Shown in pieces: positions 1 through 8,698 of a stretch of 64,000 nucleotides of DNA. A program made the position numbers and the translations under genes. This DNA is from Ralstonia mannitolilytica (GTDB taxonomy: Bacteria > Pseudomonadota > Gammaproteobacteria > Burkholderiales > Burkholderiaceae). The notes under the pieces are model-generated. The model was given only the letters and a program-made list of their open reading frames with translations. It did no database searches and was not told the origin of the DNA. The stretch's first letter is position 1; each line of letters begins with the position of its first letter. Where the stretch lies: assembly GCF_905397375.1 (NCBI RefSeq), contig NZ_CAJPVG010000003.1, positions 310,001 through 374,000 of the forward strand, in the 5' to 3' direction.

Positions 1-2210
1 CCGCTGCGGGCGTTGTAGCGCTCCATGGCTTGCGAGAGCTTGAGCACGTCCATCTGGAGCACGTGCACGCGGCGCGTGGCCTGCTCGGCGCGGGCGCGCA
101 CCTGGGTGAGCGTCTGGCTGGCCTGGGTGTAGGCGGCTTCGGCGCGCACCGCCGCGCTCTTGGCTTCGTCGGCCAGCAGCATCTGCGCACGCACCTGCTT
201 CTGCAGGTTTTCGATTTCCTGCGCGCGGGCCAGCATGCCGGCCTGCTCGGAATCGGGCGCGTACAGCTGCACCGACGATCGACCGATCAGATGCCCGGCC
301 TTGACGACAAACGTGCCACCCTCGGGCAGCGTTTGCCGCGCGTTCAACGCAGCCTGCATGTCGTCGGCGATGTAGACGTCGGCCAGCCAGTCTTGCAGCA
401 CGGCGCGGATGCCCGGTTCGGTCACCTGCACGAGCGACATCAGCGGACGCAGCCCGGCGGGCGCCTCGGCCGGCACGGCAGCAGCCGGCGGCGTATAGAA
501 GGCGAGCTTGGCGGGCGGGGCGTCGGCGGCAAACGCCTTGATCCAGTCGAGGTTCGACACCTCCAGTGCGCCGAGCTTCTCACGCAGCACGGCCTCGAGC
601 GCAGGCTCCCAGCCCTGTTCGATCTGCAGCTTCTTCCAGAAGCGCGGCAACTCGCTCAGCTCGTGCCTGGCCAGCCACGGCTGGACCTTGCCGTCGGTCT
701 GCACGTTTTCCTGCAACTGCCGGAGCGCGGCAAGGCGGGCTTCGAGATTGGCAATGGCAGCGGCTTCCGATTGCACGCGGTCTTGCGCGGCGCGGCGAGC
801 CTCGTCGAGTTGCGGCAGTTCCGTCTCGGCGTCTTCGAGCGCGGCCTGCGCTTCGGCGAGGATCTCTTCCTGCTCCGCAAGTTCGGCACGTAGCGCTTCG
901 AGCTGCGTGTCGTCGGGCTTATCAAGGCCGCTGGCTTCTTGGGTGAGGCGTTCGCGGCGCTGTTCGAGCTGCTGCAGGGCCTGGTCGGCATTGCGCTGAT
1001 GCGCGGCCTCCAGCTTGAGCGCCTGTTCGGACTGCAGGATCGCCGCACGCTGGTCGTTCAGGGCGGCCTGCGCGTCGCGCCACTGCGCTTCGAGGGCCGG
1101 CAGCTCGTCGGACTTGCGGGCGACCTCCTCGGCGGCCTGGGCGGCGCGCTCTTCGGCCATCGCCAGTTCTTCTTCGGCGGCCGCGAGATCGGCCTGCGCC
1201 TGCTCGCCCTGCGTGTGCCATTGCTCCTGCTGCGCGGTGAGCGTGGCGATCTGCTGCTGGATACGGTTGCGCGATTCCACCACGTAGCGGATCTCGGCCT
1301 CCAGGCGGCTGACCTCGGCGTTGGCCTCGTACAGCGCGCCCTGTGCCGCGTGCATGGCGTCGGACGACGCATAGTGTGCGGCGCGCATCGTTTCGAGTTC
1401 GGCCTCGATGTGGCGCAGCTGCGCGGTCTGCGCATCCAGATCGATCTGCGCCTGCTGGATCGCACGCTGGTGGCGTTCCTGCTCGCCTTGCGCTTCACGC
1501 TTGCGCAGCAGCCACAGCAGGTGCTGCTTCTCTTCGCCTTCCGCCTGGAGTGCCTGGAAGCGCTGCGCCACCTCGGCCTGGCCTTCGAGCTTTTCGAGGT
1601 TGGTGCCGAGCTCGCGCAGGATGTCTTCCACACGGGTGAGGTTCTCGCGCGTGTCCGACAGGCGGTTTTCGGTTTCGCGGCGGCGCTCCTTGTACTTGGA
1701 CACGCCCGCGGCTTCTTCCAGGAAGATGCGCATGTCGTCGGGCTTGGCCTCGATGATGCGCGAGATCATCCCCTGCCCGATGATGGCGTAGGCGCGCGGG
1801 CCCAGGCCCGTGCCAAGGAAGATGTCCTGGATGTCGCGGCGGCGCACCGGCTGGTTGTTGATGAAGTACGAAGAGGTGCCGTCGCGGCTCAGCACACGCT
1901 TGACGGCGATCTCGGCGTACTGGCTCCACTGGCCGGCGGCGCGGCCTTCCGCGTTGTCGAACACGAGTTCGACGCTGGCCCGGCCGGCCGGCTTGCGCTG
2001 CGTGGAGCCATTGAAGATGACGTCCTGCATCGACTCGCCGCGCAGTTCCGCGGCGCGTGATTCACCGAGCACCCAGCGCACGGCGTCGATGATGTTGGAT
2101 TTACCGCAACCGTTCGGGCCGACGATGCCGACAAGCTGGCCCGGAACATGGAAATTGGTCGGATCGACGAAAGACTTGAAGCCTGCGAGCTTGATCGAAG
2201 AGAGGCGCAC
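1..2210 (-). CDS. smc: Chromosome segregation ATPase SMC (partial, C-terminal part outside window)
   Basis: SMC forms the ring-shaped condensin (with ScpA/ScpB) that compacts and segregates the chromosome. The frame stays open from a GTG start at 2210 to the left edge, giving about 736 residues of a family that is usually near 1,170 aa. The N-terminus begins MRLSSIKLAGFKSFVDPT and carries the Walker A motif GPNGCGKS around residues 32-39. After the head comes a long Gln/Glu/Ala/Arg-rich stretch typical of the first coiled-coil arm. The hinge, second arm and the Walker B/signature region of the C-terminal head fall outside the window. The GTG start is chosen because MRLxxIKLxGFKSF is the canonical SMC beginning. 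Identity is secure; the gene is cut only by the window edge. Confidence 0.95.
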   Translation of the reverse strand, partial: MRLSSIKLAGFKSFVDPTNFHVPGQLVGIVGPNGCGKSNIIDAVRWVLGESRAAELRGESMQDVIFNGSTQRKPAGRASVELVFDNAEGRAAGQWSQYAEIAVKRVLSRDGTSSYFINNQPVRRRDIQDIFLGTGLGPRAYAIIGQGMISRIIEAKPDDMRIFLEEAAGVSKYKERRRETENRLSDTRENLTRVEDILRELGTNLEKLEGQAEVAQRFQALQAEGEEKQHLLWLLRKREAQGEQERHQRAIQQAQIDLDAQTAQLRHIEAELETMRAAHYASSDAMHAAQGALYEANAEVSRLEAEIRYVVESRNRIQQQIATLTAQQEQWHTQGEQAQADLAAAEEELAMAEERAAQAAEEVARKSDELPALEAQWRDAQAALNDQRAAILQSEQALKLEAAHQRNADQALQQLEQRRERLTQEASGLDKPDDTQLEALRAELAEQEEILAEAQAALEDAETELPQLDEARRAAQDRVQSEAAAIANLEARLAALRQLQENVQTDGKVQPWLARHELSELPRFWKKLQIEQGWEPALEAVLREKLGALEVSNLDWIKAFAADAPPAKLAFYTPPAAAVPAEAPAGLRPLMSLVQVTEPGIRAVLQDWLADVYIADDMQAALNARQTLPEGGTFVVKAGHLIGRSSVQLYAPDSEQAGMLARAQEIENLQKQVRAQMLLADEAKSAAVRAEAAYTQASQTLTQVRARAEQATRRVHVLQMDVLKLSQAMERYNARS

Positions 2211-2459
2211 GTTGAGTCGTCTCGAAGGGATCAGTAAGGGTGATAAAGCGGGCGCCCGAGACACGCGCCGCCGTCATCACATAAGCGCCGTACGAGGCGG
2301 GATGACACGGCACGCGCCAGGGGCGCGGATGGCGCCATCATACCATTCGCTCCCCTCCGTCCAGCCAACCGAATCGCTACAAAAATGGACGAAATTTGCT
2401 GCATCCGGCGGCGAATTGCTGCTCATTTGTCAGCAGTTTCATCCTTTCGACAAATCGTG

Positions 2460-3506
2460 TCAGTCGGGCCGGCGCGTGCGCGGCGCTTCCGGGCCGGCAA
2501 GCCAGTCCAGCAGCGCTTTGTGCAGCGCATCAGGATCCTGGATCTGCGGCGCATGGCCTGCATCGGGCAACTCCACCAGCGTGGCGCGCGGAATCGCCTT
2601 TGCCGTCGCCCGGCCGAGTTCGGGATAACGGCCGAGCTGCGCGCGTGACTCGGCCGGGGCGAGATCCTTGCCGATCGCCGTGGTGTCTTTCTGGCCGATC
2701 AGCAGCAGGGTCGGCGCGCGCACCTGGCCGAATTCGTAGACCACGGGCTGCGTGTAGATCATGTCGTACAGCAGCGCGGAGTTCCAGGCCACCAGTTCCC
2801 GCCCCGGGCCGCGGTACATGCCGGCCAGCATCTGCACCCAGCGCTCGTAGTCGGGCCGCCACTGCCCGGCGTAGTACGTCGACTGCTCATAGGCGCGGAT
2901 GCGCTCGGCGGTGGTCTGCTTCTCGCGCGAGAACCACTGGTCGACCGTCAGCGACGGCACGCCCTTGGCCTTCCAGTCCTCCAGGCCGATCGGGTTGATC
3001 ATCACGAGCCGCGACACCTCGGTCGGATACATCAGCGCATAGCGGGTTGCCAGCATGCCGCCCGTCGAATGGCCGACCACGATGGCCTGCCCGACGCCGA
3101 GCGAAGCCAGCAGCGCGTGCGTGTTGTCTGCCAACTGCTGGAACGAGTACTGATACGCACGCGGCTTGCTCGATTTGCAGAAGCCGATCTGGTCGGGCGC
3201 GATGACGCGGTAGCCGGCGCCCGCCAGCGCGGCGATCGTGCCTTCCCACGTGGCCGCGCAGAAGTTCTTGCCGTGCAGCAGCACCGCGACCTGGCCGTTG
3301 GGCTGCTTCGGGGCGACATCGAGGTAGGCCATTTCCAGTGCGTTGCCCTGCGACTCGAACTTGAACAGCCTGACCGGTGCGGGATAGTCGAAACCCTCCA
3401 GGCGCGGGCCGTACGCGGGGCCGCCTTCAGCGGGCGCGGCCTGCGCGGCGGCGGCCGCCATCGACAGGGCGACTGCCACTGTCATGACCATCGAACGAAG
3501 CAACAT
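2460..3506 (-). CDS. Secreted alpha/beta-hydrolase
   Basis: A 348-aa alpha/beta-hydrolase fold protein with an N-terminal Sec-type signal peptide (hydrophobic residues 7-23, likely cut near AQA-AP). The likely catalytic triad is Ser147 in GHSTGG, Asp274 in GQKDTT and His318 in DAGHAP; LLHGKNF near residue 80 forms the oxyanion region. The ATG at 3506 is chosen over an in-frame upstream start because a strong GGAGGAG ribosome site lies just before it and a signal peptide follows. It sits 37 bases downstream of the EamA exporter gene on the same strand. The substrate cannot be read from sequence; the family includes epoxide hydrolases, haloperoxidase-like enzymes and esterases. Confidence 0.85.
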   Translation of the reverse strand: MLLRSMVMTVAVALSMAAAAAQAAPAEGGPAYGPRLEGFDYPAPVRLFKFESQGNALEMAYLDVAPKQPNGQVAVLLHGKNFCAATWEGTIAALAGAGYRVIAPDQIGFCKSSKPRAYQYSFQQLADNTHALLASLGVGQAIVVGHSTGGMLATRYALMYPTEVSRLVMINPIGLEDWKAKGVPSLTVDQWFSREKQTTAERIRAYEQSTYYAGQWRPDYERWVQMLAGMYRGPGRELVAWNSALLYDMIYTQPVVYEFGQVRAPTLLLIGQKDTTAIGKDLAPAESRAQLGRYPELGRATAKAIPRATLVELPDAGHAPQIQDPDALHKALLDWLAGPEAPRTRRPD

Positions 3507-3543
3507 CGGCAGCTCCTCCGGTTGATACGGGAAATACCGCAGC

Positions 3544-4464
3544 CTACTTGCGCCGCGACAGGCCGGACAGCGCGCCCGCCAGGATGATGCAGGCACCGCC
3601 GGCGATCTCCTGCGCGGACAACGTCTCCGACGTCAGCAGCGCCGACGACACCGCCGCCACCACGATCTCGAACAGCATCAGCAGCGCCGCGCGGTTGGCC
3701 GGCAGGCGCTGCAGGCCGCGCTGCACCAGCGCGTTGCCGCCCACCAGCACGCAGGCCATGGCGGCCACCAGCATCCATGTCGTGCCCTGCGCCAGCGCGG
3801 CAGGCACCGCACGCGCGCCATCGAACAGCAGCGCTGCCGGAAAGCCCACGCATGCGCAGCCTGTAAACACCACCACCGTGCGCATCTCCGGCCGCATGGT
3901 CGGATGCCGCTGCCCGACGAGGCGCGACAGCACGTTGTTGCAAGCAAAGGCAAAGCCTGCGATCAGGCCCGCCCACTCTGCGGCCGAACCCGGCCACGGC
4001 GTGCCGGCGTCGCCCGACCACAGCATCATCACCGCGCCGGACAGCGCCAGGGCAAGCAGCACGCCGCCACGCCAGCCCAGGCGTTCATGCAGCCACAGCC
4101 GTGCGAGCAGCGCCGTCCATACGGGCGTGAGATAGAACAGCAGCAACACCCGCATCACCGTGCCATGCACCGTGCCCCACACGAAGCCCGCGTTGGTCAC
4201 ACCGGCGGCCAGCCCCAGCGCCGGGATCAGCCACGACCACTGGAACGAATGGAAGTGACGACGCAGCAACACGGCGGCCAGTATGGCGGCCGCGGCACCG
4301 GTCATCGACGAGGCGATCATGCTGCCCAGGCCCCAGCCCGCCAGCAGACGGTACGGATACCAGGAAATGCCCCAGACCGAGGCGCCCAGCAGAATGAAGA
4401 GCGCGGCCGTCCATTGCGGCTCGGGATGGGTCGTGGCGTCTGCCGGTGAAACGATTGCTGTCAT
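3544..4464 (-). CDS. EamA/DMT-family membrane transporter
   Basis: A 306-aa inner-membrane protein of the drug/metabolite transporter superfamily, with about ten hydrophobic helices in two EamA repeats. The first repeat opens with LLGASVWGISWYPYRLL, a common EamA start, and the second lies in roughly the last 140 residues. Members export small metabolites such as amino acids, but the substrate is not deducible here. A longer open frame continues upstream through dapC and dapD in antisense and is spurious; the ATG at 4464 places the first helix correctly. A terminator-like hairpin sits only 10 bases upstream of this start codon (see 4474-4496), and no good Shine-Dalgarno sequence is present. 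Confidence 0.88.
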   Translation of the reverse strand: MTAIVSPADATTHPEPQWTAALFILLGASVWGISWYPYRLLAGWGLGSMIASSMTGAAAAILAAVLLRRHFHSFQWSWLIPALGLAAGVTNAGFVWGTVHGTVMRVLLLFYLTPVWTALLARLWLHERLGWRGGVLLALALSGAVMMLWSGDAGTPWPGSAAEWAGLIAGFAFACNNVLSRLVGQRHPTMRPEMRTVVVFTGCACVGFPAALLFDGARAVPAALAQGTTWMLVAAMACVLVGGNALVQRGLQRLPANRAALLMLFEIVVAAVSSALLTSETLSAQEIAGGACIILAGALSGLSRRK

Positions 4465-4473
4465 GGAACCAAT

Positions 4474-4496
4474 AAAAAAACGGCGGAAAACCGCCG
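4474..4496 (-). terminator. Intrinsic-terminator-like hairpin in the eamA leader
   Basis: Read on the minus strand, a six-base-pair GC stem (arms 4491-4496 and 4481-4486) with a TTTT loop is followed directly by seven T residues (4480-4474). This has the form of a rho-independent terminator, but it points into the exporter gene whose ATG is at 4464, not away from a gene. No minus-strand gene lies immediately upstream, because dapC is divergent. It may therefore act as a leader attenuator or end a short antisense RNA. Confidence 0.55.
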
Positions 4497-4510
4497 CAGC
4501 CTGCAATGTC

Positions 4511-4542
4511 TTGGGATCGTCAACACCCGTTGGCCGTATAAT
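4511..4542 (+). promoter_or_regulatory. Probable promoter of the dapC-dapD-dapE-prmB operon
   Basis: A perfect TATAAT hexamer lies at 4537-4542, 51 bases before the dapC GTG start, in an otherwise GC-rich gap. The best -35 candidate, TTGGGA at 4511-4516, is 20 bases away and so poorly spaced; the -35 element is uncertain. This is the only AT-rich promoter-like site before the operon. Confidence 0.4.
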
Positions 4543-4593
4543 TTCCGGCTTCCCGCCAAGCGCCCGGCTTGGCCTACAACCCAGCCCAGCACC

Positions 4594-5793
4594 GTGAATC
4601 CGCGCCTGTCCGCCCTGCAGCCGTATCCGTTCGAAAAACTGAAAGCGCTCGTCAAGGACGTGACGCCCAGCCCCGCGCATACGCCGATCAGCTTCGGCAT
4701 CGGCGAGCCCAAGCACCCGACACCGGCGCTCATCAAGGATGCGCTCGTCGCCGCGCTCGGCGGGCTGGCGAATTATCCCACGACCATCGGTTCCGATGCA
4801 CTGCGACAGTGCATCGCCGGCTGGCTGGAGCGCCGCTACGGCCTGCCGAGGGTCGATCCGGCCACGGAGGTCATTCCCGTCAACGGCTCGCGCGAGGCGC
4901 TGTTCTCGTTCGCGCAGACCGTGATCGACGGCAGCAAGCCCGGCGCCCGCGTGCTGTGCCCGAACCCGTTCTATCAGATCTACGAAGGCTCGGCGCTGCT
5001 GGCCGGCGCCACGCCGCTGTTCGCCAACAGCGACCCGGCGCGCAACTATGCGCCCGATTTCGCCGCGATCACGCCCGAAGAATGGCGCAACGTGCAGCTC
5101 GTCTTCGTATGCAGCCCCGGCAACCCGACCGGCGCCGTGCTCACGCTCGAAGACTGGAAGCAGCTCTTCGCGCTGTCGGACGAATACGGCTTCATCATCG
5201 CGTCGGACGAGTGCTACTCCGAAATCTACTTCGACGAGGCCAACCCGCCGCTCGGCGCACTGCAGGCCGCGCACCAGCTGGGCCGCGGCTTTGATCGCCT
5301 GGTGATGTTCTCGAGCCTGTCCAAGCGCTCCAACGTGCCGGGCATGCGCTCCGGTTTCGTGGCCGGCGACGCCAAGCTGCTCAAGGCATATCTGCTGTAT
5401 CGCACGTATCACGGCAGCGCGATGAGCCCGTCGGTGCAATCCGCTAGCATCGCGGCGTGGAACGACGAGACCCATGTGCGCGACAACCGCGCGCAGTACG
5501 TCAAGAAGTTCCAGCAGGTCACGCCGATGCTGGCCGAGGTGCTGGACGTGGCCCTGCCCGATGCAGCCTTCTATCTGTGGGCCAACGTCAAGCGCACGGG
5601 CCTGTCGGACACCGAATTCGCACGCCAGCTGCTGGCCGCCAAGAACGTCGCCGTGCTGCCGGGCAGCTATCTCGCGCGCGAGGCGCATGGCACGAATCCG
5701 GGCCAGGACTACGTGCGCATCGCGCTGGTGGCCGGCGTGGACGAATGCCTGGAAGGCGCACGCCGCATCGTCGAGTTCTGCCAGCAACGCTGA
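4594..5793 (+). CDS. dapC: N-succinyldiaminopimelate aminotransferase
   Basis: A 399-aa class I/II (fold-type I) PLP aminotransferase. It transfers the amino group from glutamate to N-succinyl-2-amino-6-ketopimelate in the succinylase branch of diaminopimelate/lysine synthesis. The PLP-binding lysine is probably Lys244 in SSLSKRSNVPG; SPGNPTG (174-180) and ASDECY (203-208) are the usual cofactor-contact motifs. It starts with GTG, and the N-terminus MNPRLSALQPYPFEKL matches family members. It is the first gene of a plus-strand operon with dapD 45 bases downstream, which supports the DapC rather than a generic aspartate-aminotransferase assignment. Confidence 0.93.
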   Translation: MNPRLSALQPYPFEKLKALVKDVTPSPAHTPISFGIGEPKHPTPALIKDALVAALGGLANYPTTIGSDALRQCIAGWLERRYGLPRVDPATEVIPVNGSREALFSFAQTVIDGSKPGARVLCPNPFYQIYEGSALLAGATPLFANSDPARNYAPDFAAITPEEWRNVQLVFVCSPGNPTGAVLTLEDWKQLFALSDEYGFIIASDECYSEIYFDEANPPLGALQAAHQLGRGFDRLVMFSSLSKRSNVPGMRSGFVAGDAKLLKAYLLYRTYHGSAMSPSVQSASIAAWNDETHVRDNRAQYVKKFQQVTPMLAEVLDVALPDAAFYLWANVKRTGLSDTEFARQLLAAKNVAVLPGSYLAREAHGTNPGQDYVRIALVAGVDECLEGARRIVEFCQQR

Positions 5794-5838
5794 TCCTGAT
5801 TTTTCTCTTCTGCTTCCTCTCCGAGAGCCAACAAGACC

Positions 5839-6666
5839 ATGACGCAACAACTGCAATCCCTGATCGACCAAGCGTGGGAAGACCGCGCCAACCTGTCGCC
5901 CAAGTCCGCTCCGGCCGATGTCCGCGAAGCCGTCGCCAACGTGATCGGCCAGCTCGATCGCGGCGCGCTGCGTGTGGCCGAGAAGAAGGACGGCGAGTGG
6001 ATCGTCAATCAGTGGATCAAGAAGGCCGTGCTGCTGTCGTTCCGCCTGGAAGACAACGCGCCGATGGCTGCCGGCGGCTTCACGCAGTTCTACGACAAGG
6101 TGCCGAGCAAGTTCGCCAACTACACGGCAGAAGACTTCGCGGCGGGTGGCTTCCGCGTGGTGCCGCCGGCCGTGGCGCGCCGTGGCTCGTTCATCGCCAA
6201 GAACGCCGTGCTGATGCCGTCGTACGTGAACATCGGCGCTTACGTTGACGAAGGCACGATGGTCGACACGTGGGCCACCGTCGGTTCGTGCGCACAGATC
6301 GGCAAGAACGTGCACCTGTCGGGCGGCGTGGGCATCGGCGGCGTGCTGGAGCCGCTGCAGGCCAACCCGGTCATCATCGAAGACAACTGCTTCATCGGCG
6401 CACGCTCGGAAGTCGTGGAAGGCGTGATCGTTGAAGAGAACTCGGTGATTTCGATGGGCGTGTACCTGGGCCAGTCGACCAAGATCTACGACCGCGAAAC
6501 CGGAGAAGTCAGCTACGGCCGCATTCCGGCGGGCTCGGTGGTGGTGGCGGGCAACCTGCCGTCGAAGGACGGCTCGCACAGCCTGTACTGCGCCGTGATC
6601 GTCAAGAAGGTCGACGCCAAGACGCGCGCCAAGGTTGGCCTGAACGAGCTGCTGCGCGGCGATTAA
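5839..6666 (+). CDS. dapD: 2,3,4,5-Tetrahydropyridine-2,6-dicarboxylate N-succinyltransferase
   Basis: This 275-aa enzyme uses succinyl-CoA to open and succinylate tetrahydrodipicolinate, the step before DapC. The C-terminal two-thirds shows the left-handed beta-helix of hexapeptide transferases (repeats such as VVEGVIVEENSVISMGVYLGQS). The N-terminal part is the alpha-helical DapD domain (MTQQLQSLIDQAWEDR). Length and sequence are typical of proteobacterial DapD (about 274 aa). Lying directly after dapC and before dapE, it shows that this organism uses the succinylase route to diaminopimelate. Confidence 0.97.
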   Translation: MTQQLQSLIDQAWEDRANLSPKSAPADVREAVANVIGQLDRGALRVAEKKDGEWIVNQWIKKAVLLSFRLEDNAPMAAGGFTQFYDKVPSKFANYTAEDFAAGGFRVVPPAVARRGSFIAKNAVLMPSYVNIGAYVDEGTMVDTWATVGSCAQIGKNVHLSGGVGIGGVLEPLQANPVIIEDNCFIGARSEVVEGVIVEENSVISMGVYLGQSTKIYDRETGEVSYGRIPAGSVVVAGNLPSKDGSHSLYCAVIVKKVDAKTRAKVGLNELLRGD

Positions 6667-6726
6667 GCACCGGCGCAAGGCATGCCTGCTAGTCTTGCGG
6701 GCATGCCAACCACTTCAAGCGCAGCC

Positions 6727-7140
6727 ATGTCCGAACGCAATGCCACCGGCTCCCGCTTGGGCAAGCTGCGCCACCGCATCATGGGTCTTGATCCAAACAC
6801 CATCGGGACTGTCCTGTCGCTGCTGCCCACCATCCTGGAGCAGGCGAACAAGACCATCGACAAGTTCAAGAACCGCAAGAAAACCGGCACCGAACCTGCC
6901 CGCGCAGAAGGCGCCGCGCCCGATCCGAATACACGCATCGCCGAGCTGGAAGCGGCGATCCTGCAGCAGGCTGAATCCGTCAAGCTGCTGGCTGAGCAGC
7001 ACGCCATCACCATCGACGCGCTGCGCGACGAAGCCGCGCGGCTGGAGCGCCGCCTGAAGCGCATGACATGGCTGGCGTCCATCGGTCTTGCCTTGGCCGT
7101 TGCGGCCCTCGCGTTTGCCCTGCAAGCCTCTCGACACTGA
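6727..7140 (+). CDS. Small coiled-coil protein with C-terminal membrane anchor
   Basis: I do not recognise this gene. From ATG 6727 it encodes 137 aa; ATG 6682 (152 aa) and ATG 6781 (MGLDPN) are alternative starts, and none has a good ribosome site. The middle is charged (KKTGTEPARAEG). Residues of about 80-120 form a likely amphipathic coiled coil (IAELEAAILQQAESVKLLAEQ), and the last 20 residues are one hydrophobic helix (WLASIGLALAVAALAFAL). The layout suggests a tail-anchored inner-membrane protein with its body in the cytoplasm. It lies inside the dap operon, 14 bases before the ArsC-like gene, so it is probably co-transcribed. No function is claimed. Confidence 0.7.
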   Translation: MSERNATGSRLGKLRHRIMGLDPNTIGTVLSLLPTILEQANKTIDKFKNRKKTGTEPARAEGAAPDPNTRIAELEAAILQQAESVKLLAEQHAITIDALRDEAARLERRLKRMTWLASIGLALAVAALAFALQASRH

Positions 7141-7154
7141 TTGCGAATCCCACC

Positions 7155-7499
7155 ATGACGACCCTGCACGGCATCCCCAATTGCGACACCGTGAAGAAAG
7201 CCCGCACGTGGCTCGAATCGAACGGCGTTGCCTACACGTTTCACGATTTCAAGAAGCAAGGCGTGAGCGCCGACATGCTGGCCGGCTGGCTCAGGCATGT
7301 GCCGCTCACCACGCTGCTCAACCGCAAGGGCACCACGTGGCGCGCCCTGTCTGACGCCGACAAGGCCCGCGCCGAAGACGAAGCCGGCGCCATCGCGCTG
7401 ATGCAGGCCAACCCGTCGCTCATCAAGCGTCCGGTGCTCGTGCACGGCAAAAGCGTCAACGTCGGCTTCTCGGCGGATCAGTACGCCGCCCTGTTCTAA
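7155..7499 (+). CDS. ArsC/Spx-family thioredoxin-fold protein (YffB type)
   Basis: A 114-aa protein of the ArsC/Spx/MgsR family. It begins MTTLHGIPNCDTVKKARTWL, the YffB-like signature with a single cysteine (Cys10) where glutaredoxins have CxxC. A conserved RxPVLVHG segment lies near residue 95 (KRPVLVHGK). It lacks what is needed to call it a true arsenate reductase. E. coli yffB likewise sits next to dapE, and here the gene is 16 bases upstream of dapE in the dap operon. YffB-like proteins are thought to act as glutathione-dependent thiol reductases, but this is not firmly established. Confidence 0.88.
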   Translation: MTTLHGIPNCDTVKKARTWLESNGVAYTFHDFKKQGVSADMLAGWLRHVPLTTLLNRKGTTWRALSDADKARAEDEAGAIALMQANPSLIKRPVLVHGKSVNVGFSADQYAALF

Positions 7500-7515
7500 C
7501 CACAAAAACATCACC

Positions 7516-8688
7516 GTGACTGTCGTCATGTCGAACATGCAGCCCACGCTTGCCCTCACTGAAGACCTGATCCGCCGCCGCTCCGTCACGCCCGAAGACA
7601 AGGGCTGCCAGGACGTGCTGATCGAACGCCTGAGCGCCGCCGGCTTCGAATGCGAAACCGTGGTCAGCGGTCCGGACCACTTTCGCGTGACCAACCTGTG
7701 GGCGGTCAAGCGTGGACGCGCCGGCACCGGCGGCAAGCTGCTGGTCTTCGCAGGCCACACCGACGTGGTGCCCACCGGCCCCGTCGAGCAATGGCACTCC
7801 GACCCCTTCGAACCCACGCACCGCGACGGCAAGCTGTACGGCCGCGGCGCGGCCGACATGAAGACTTCCATCGCCGCCTTCGTGGTGGCATCGGAAGAGT
7901 TCGTTGCGAAGCATCCGGACCACGCCGGCTCGATCGGCTTCCTGATCACCAGCGACGAAGAAGGCCCCGCGCATGACGGCACCGTCAAGGTGTGCGACCT
8001 CCTGCGCGCACGCGGCGAACGACTCGATTACTGCGTCGTCGGGGAACCGACCTCGGTGTCCACGCTCGGCGACATGGTCAAGAACGGCCGTCGCGGCTCG
8101 CTGTCGGGCAAGCTCACGGTCAACGGCGTGCAGGGTCACATTGCGTATCCGCATCTGGCGAAGAACCCGATCCACCTGGCCGCGCCCGCACTTGCCGAAC
8201 TGGCCGCCGCCAAGTGGGACGACGGCAATGAGTACTTCCCGCCAACCACGTGGCAGATGTCGAACATCCACGGCGGCACGGGTGCGACCAACATCATCCC
8301 GGGCCACGTCACCGTCGACTTCAACTTCCGCTTCTCGACGGCGAGCACGCCCGAGGGCCTGAAAGCCCGCGTGCACGGCATCCTCGATGCGCACGGCCTG
8401 GACTACACGCTGGACTGGACGCTCGGCGGCGAACCCTTCCTCACCCCGCGCGGCGAACTGTCCGAAGCGCTCAGCGCCGCCATCCAGGCCGAGTGCGGCG
8501 TCACCACCGAGCTATCGACGACCGGCGGCACGTCGGACGGCCGCTTCATCGCCAAGATCTGCCCGCAGGTGATCGAGTTCGGCCCGCCGAACGCGAGCAT
8601 CCACAAGATCGACGAACACGTCGAAGTGGCGTTTATCGAGCCGCTGAAAAACGTATATCGCCGCGTCTTGGAAACGTTGATCGCCTGA
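7516..8688 (+). CDS. dapE: Succinyl-diaminopimelate desuccinylase
   Basis: A metallopeptidase-family (M20) zinc enzyme that removes succinate from N-succinyl-LL-diaminopimelate, giving LL-DAP for lysine and peptidoglycan. The metal ligands are visible: His in FAGHTDVVP, Asp in GRGAADMK, the Glu pair in TSDEEGPA, and a late His in SIHKIDEH. There are three possible starts: GTG 7516, ATG 7528 (MSNMQPT) and ATG 7537. None has a clear ribosome site, so the first is given, with ATG 7528 nearly as likely. Length is about 385 aa, as expected for DapE. Confidence 0.95.
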   Translation: MTVVMSNMQPTLALTEDLIRRRSVTPEDKGCQDVLIERLSAAGFECETVVSGPDHFRVTNLWAVKRGRAGTGGKLLVFAGHTDVVPTGPVEQWHSDPFEPTHRDGKLYGRGAADMKTSIAAFVVASEEFVAKHPDHAGSIGFLITSDEEGPAHDGTVKVCDLLRARGERLDYCVVGEPTSVSTLGDMVKNGRRGSLSGKLTVNGVQGHIAYPHLAKNPIHLAAPALAELAAAKWDDGNEYFPPTTWQMSNIHGGTGATNIIPGHVTVDFNFRFSTASTPEGLKARVHGILDAHGLDYTLDWTLGGEPFLTPRGELSEALSAAIQAECGVTTELSTTGGTSDGRFIAKICPQVIEFGPPNASIHKIDEHVEVAFIEPLKNVYRRVLETLIA

Positions 8689-8698
8689 GGTTGCCCCG

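Noticed and set aside
3544..6678. A 1,044-codon open frame on the minus strand covering eamA plus the antisense of dapC and dapD.
   Set aside because: Only its last 306 codons form a recognisable protein (the EamA exporter). The rest is the mirror of dapC and dapD, with His/Arg-rich composition.
7155..7499. Arsenate reductase assignment for the ArsC-like gene.
   Set aside because: No other arsenic genes are nearby, the start matches the YffB subgroup next to dapE, and residues needed for arsenate reduction cannot be confirmed.
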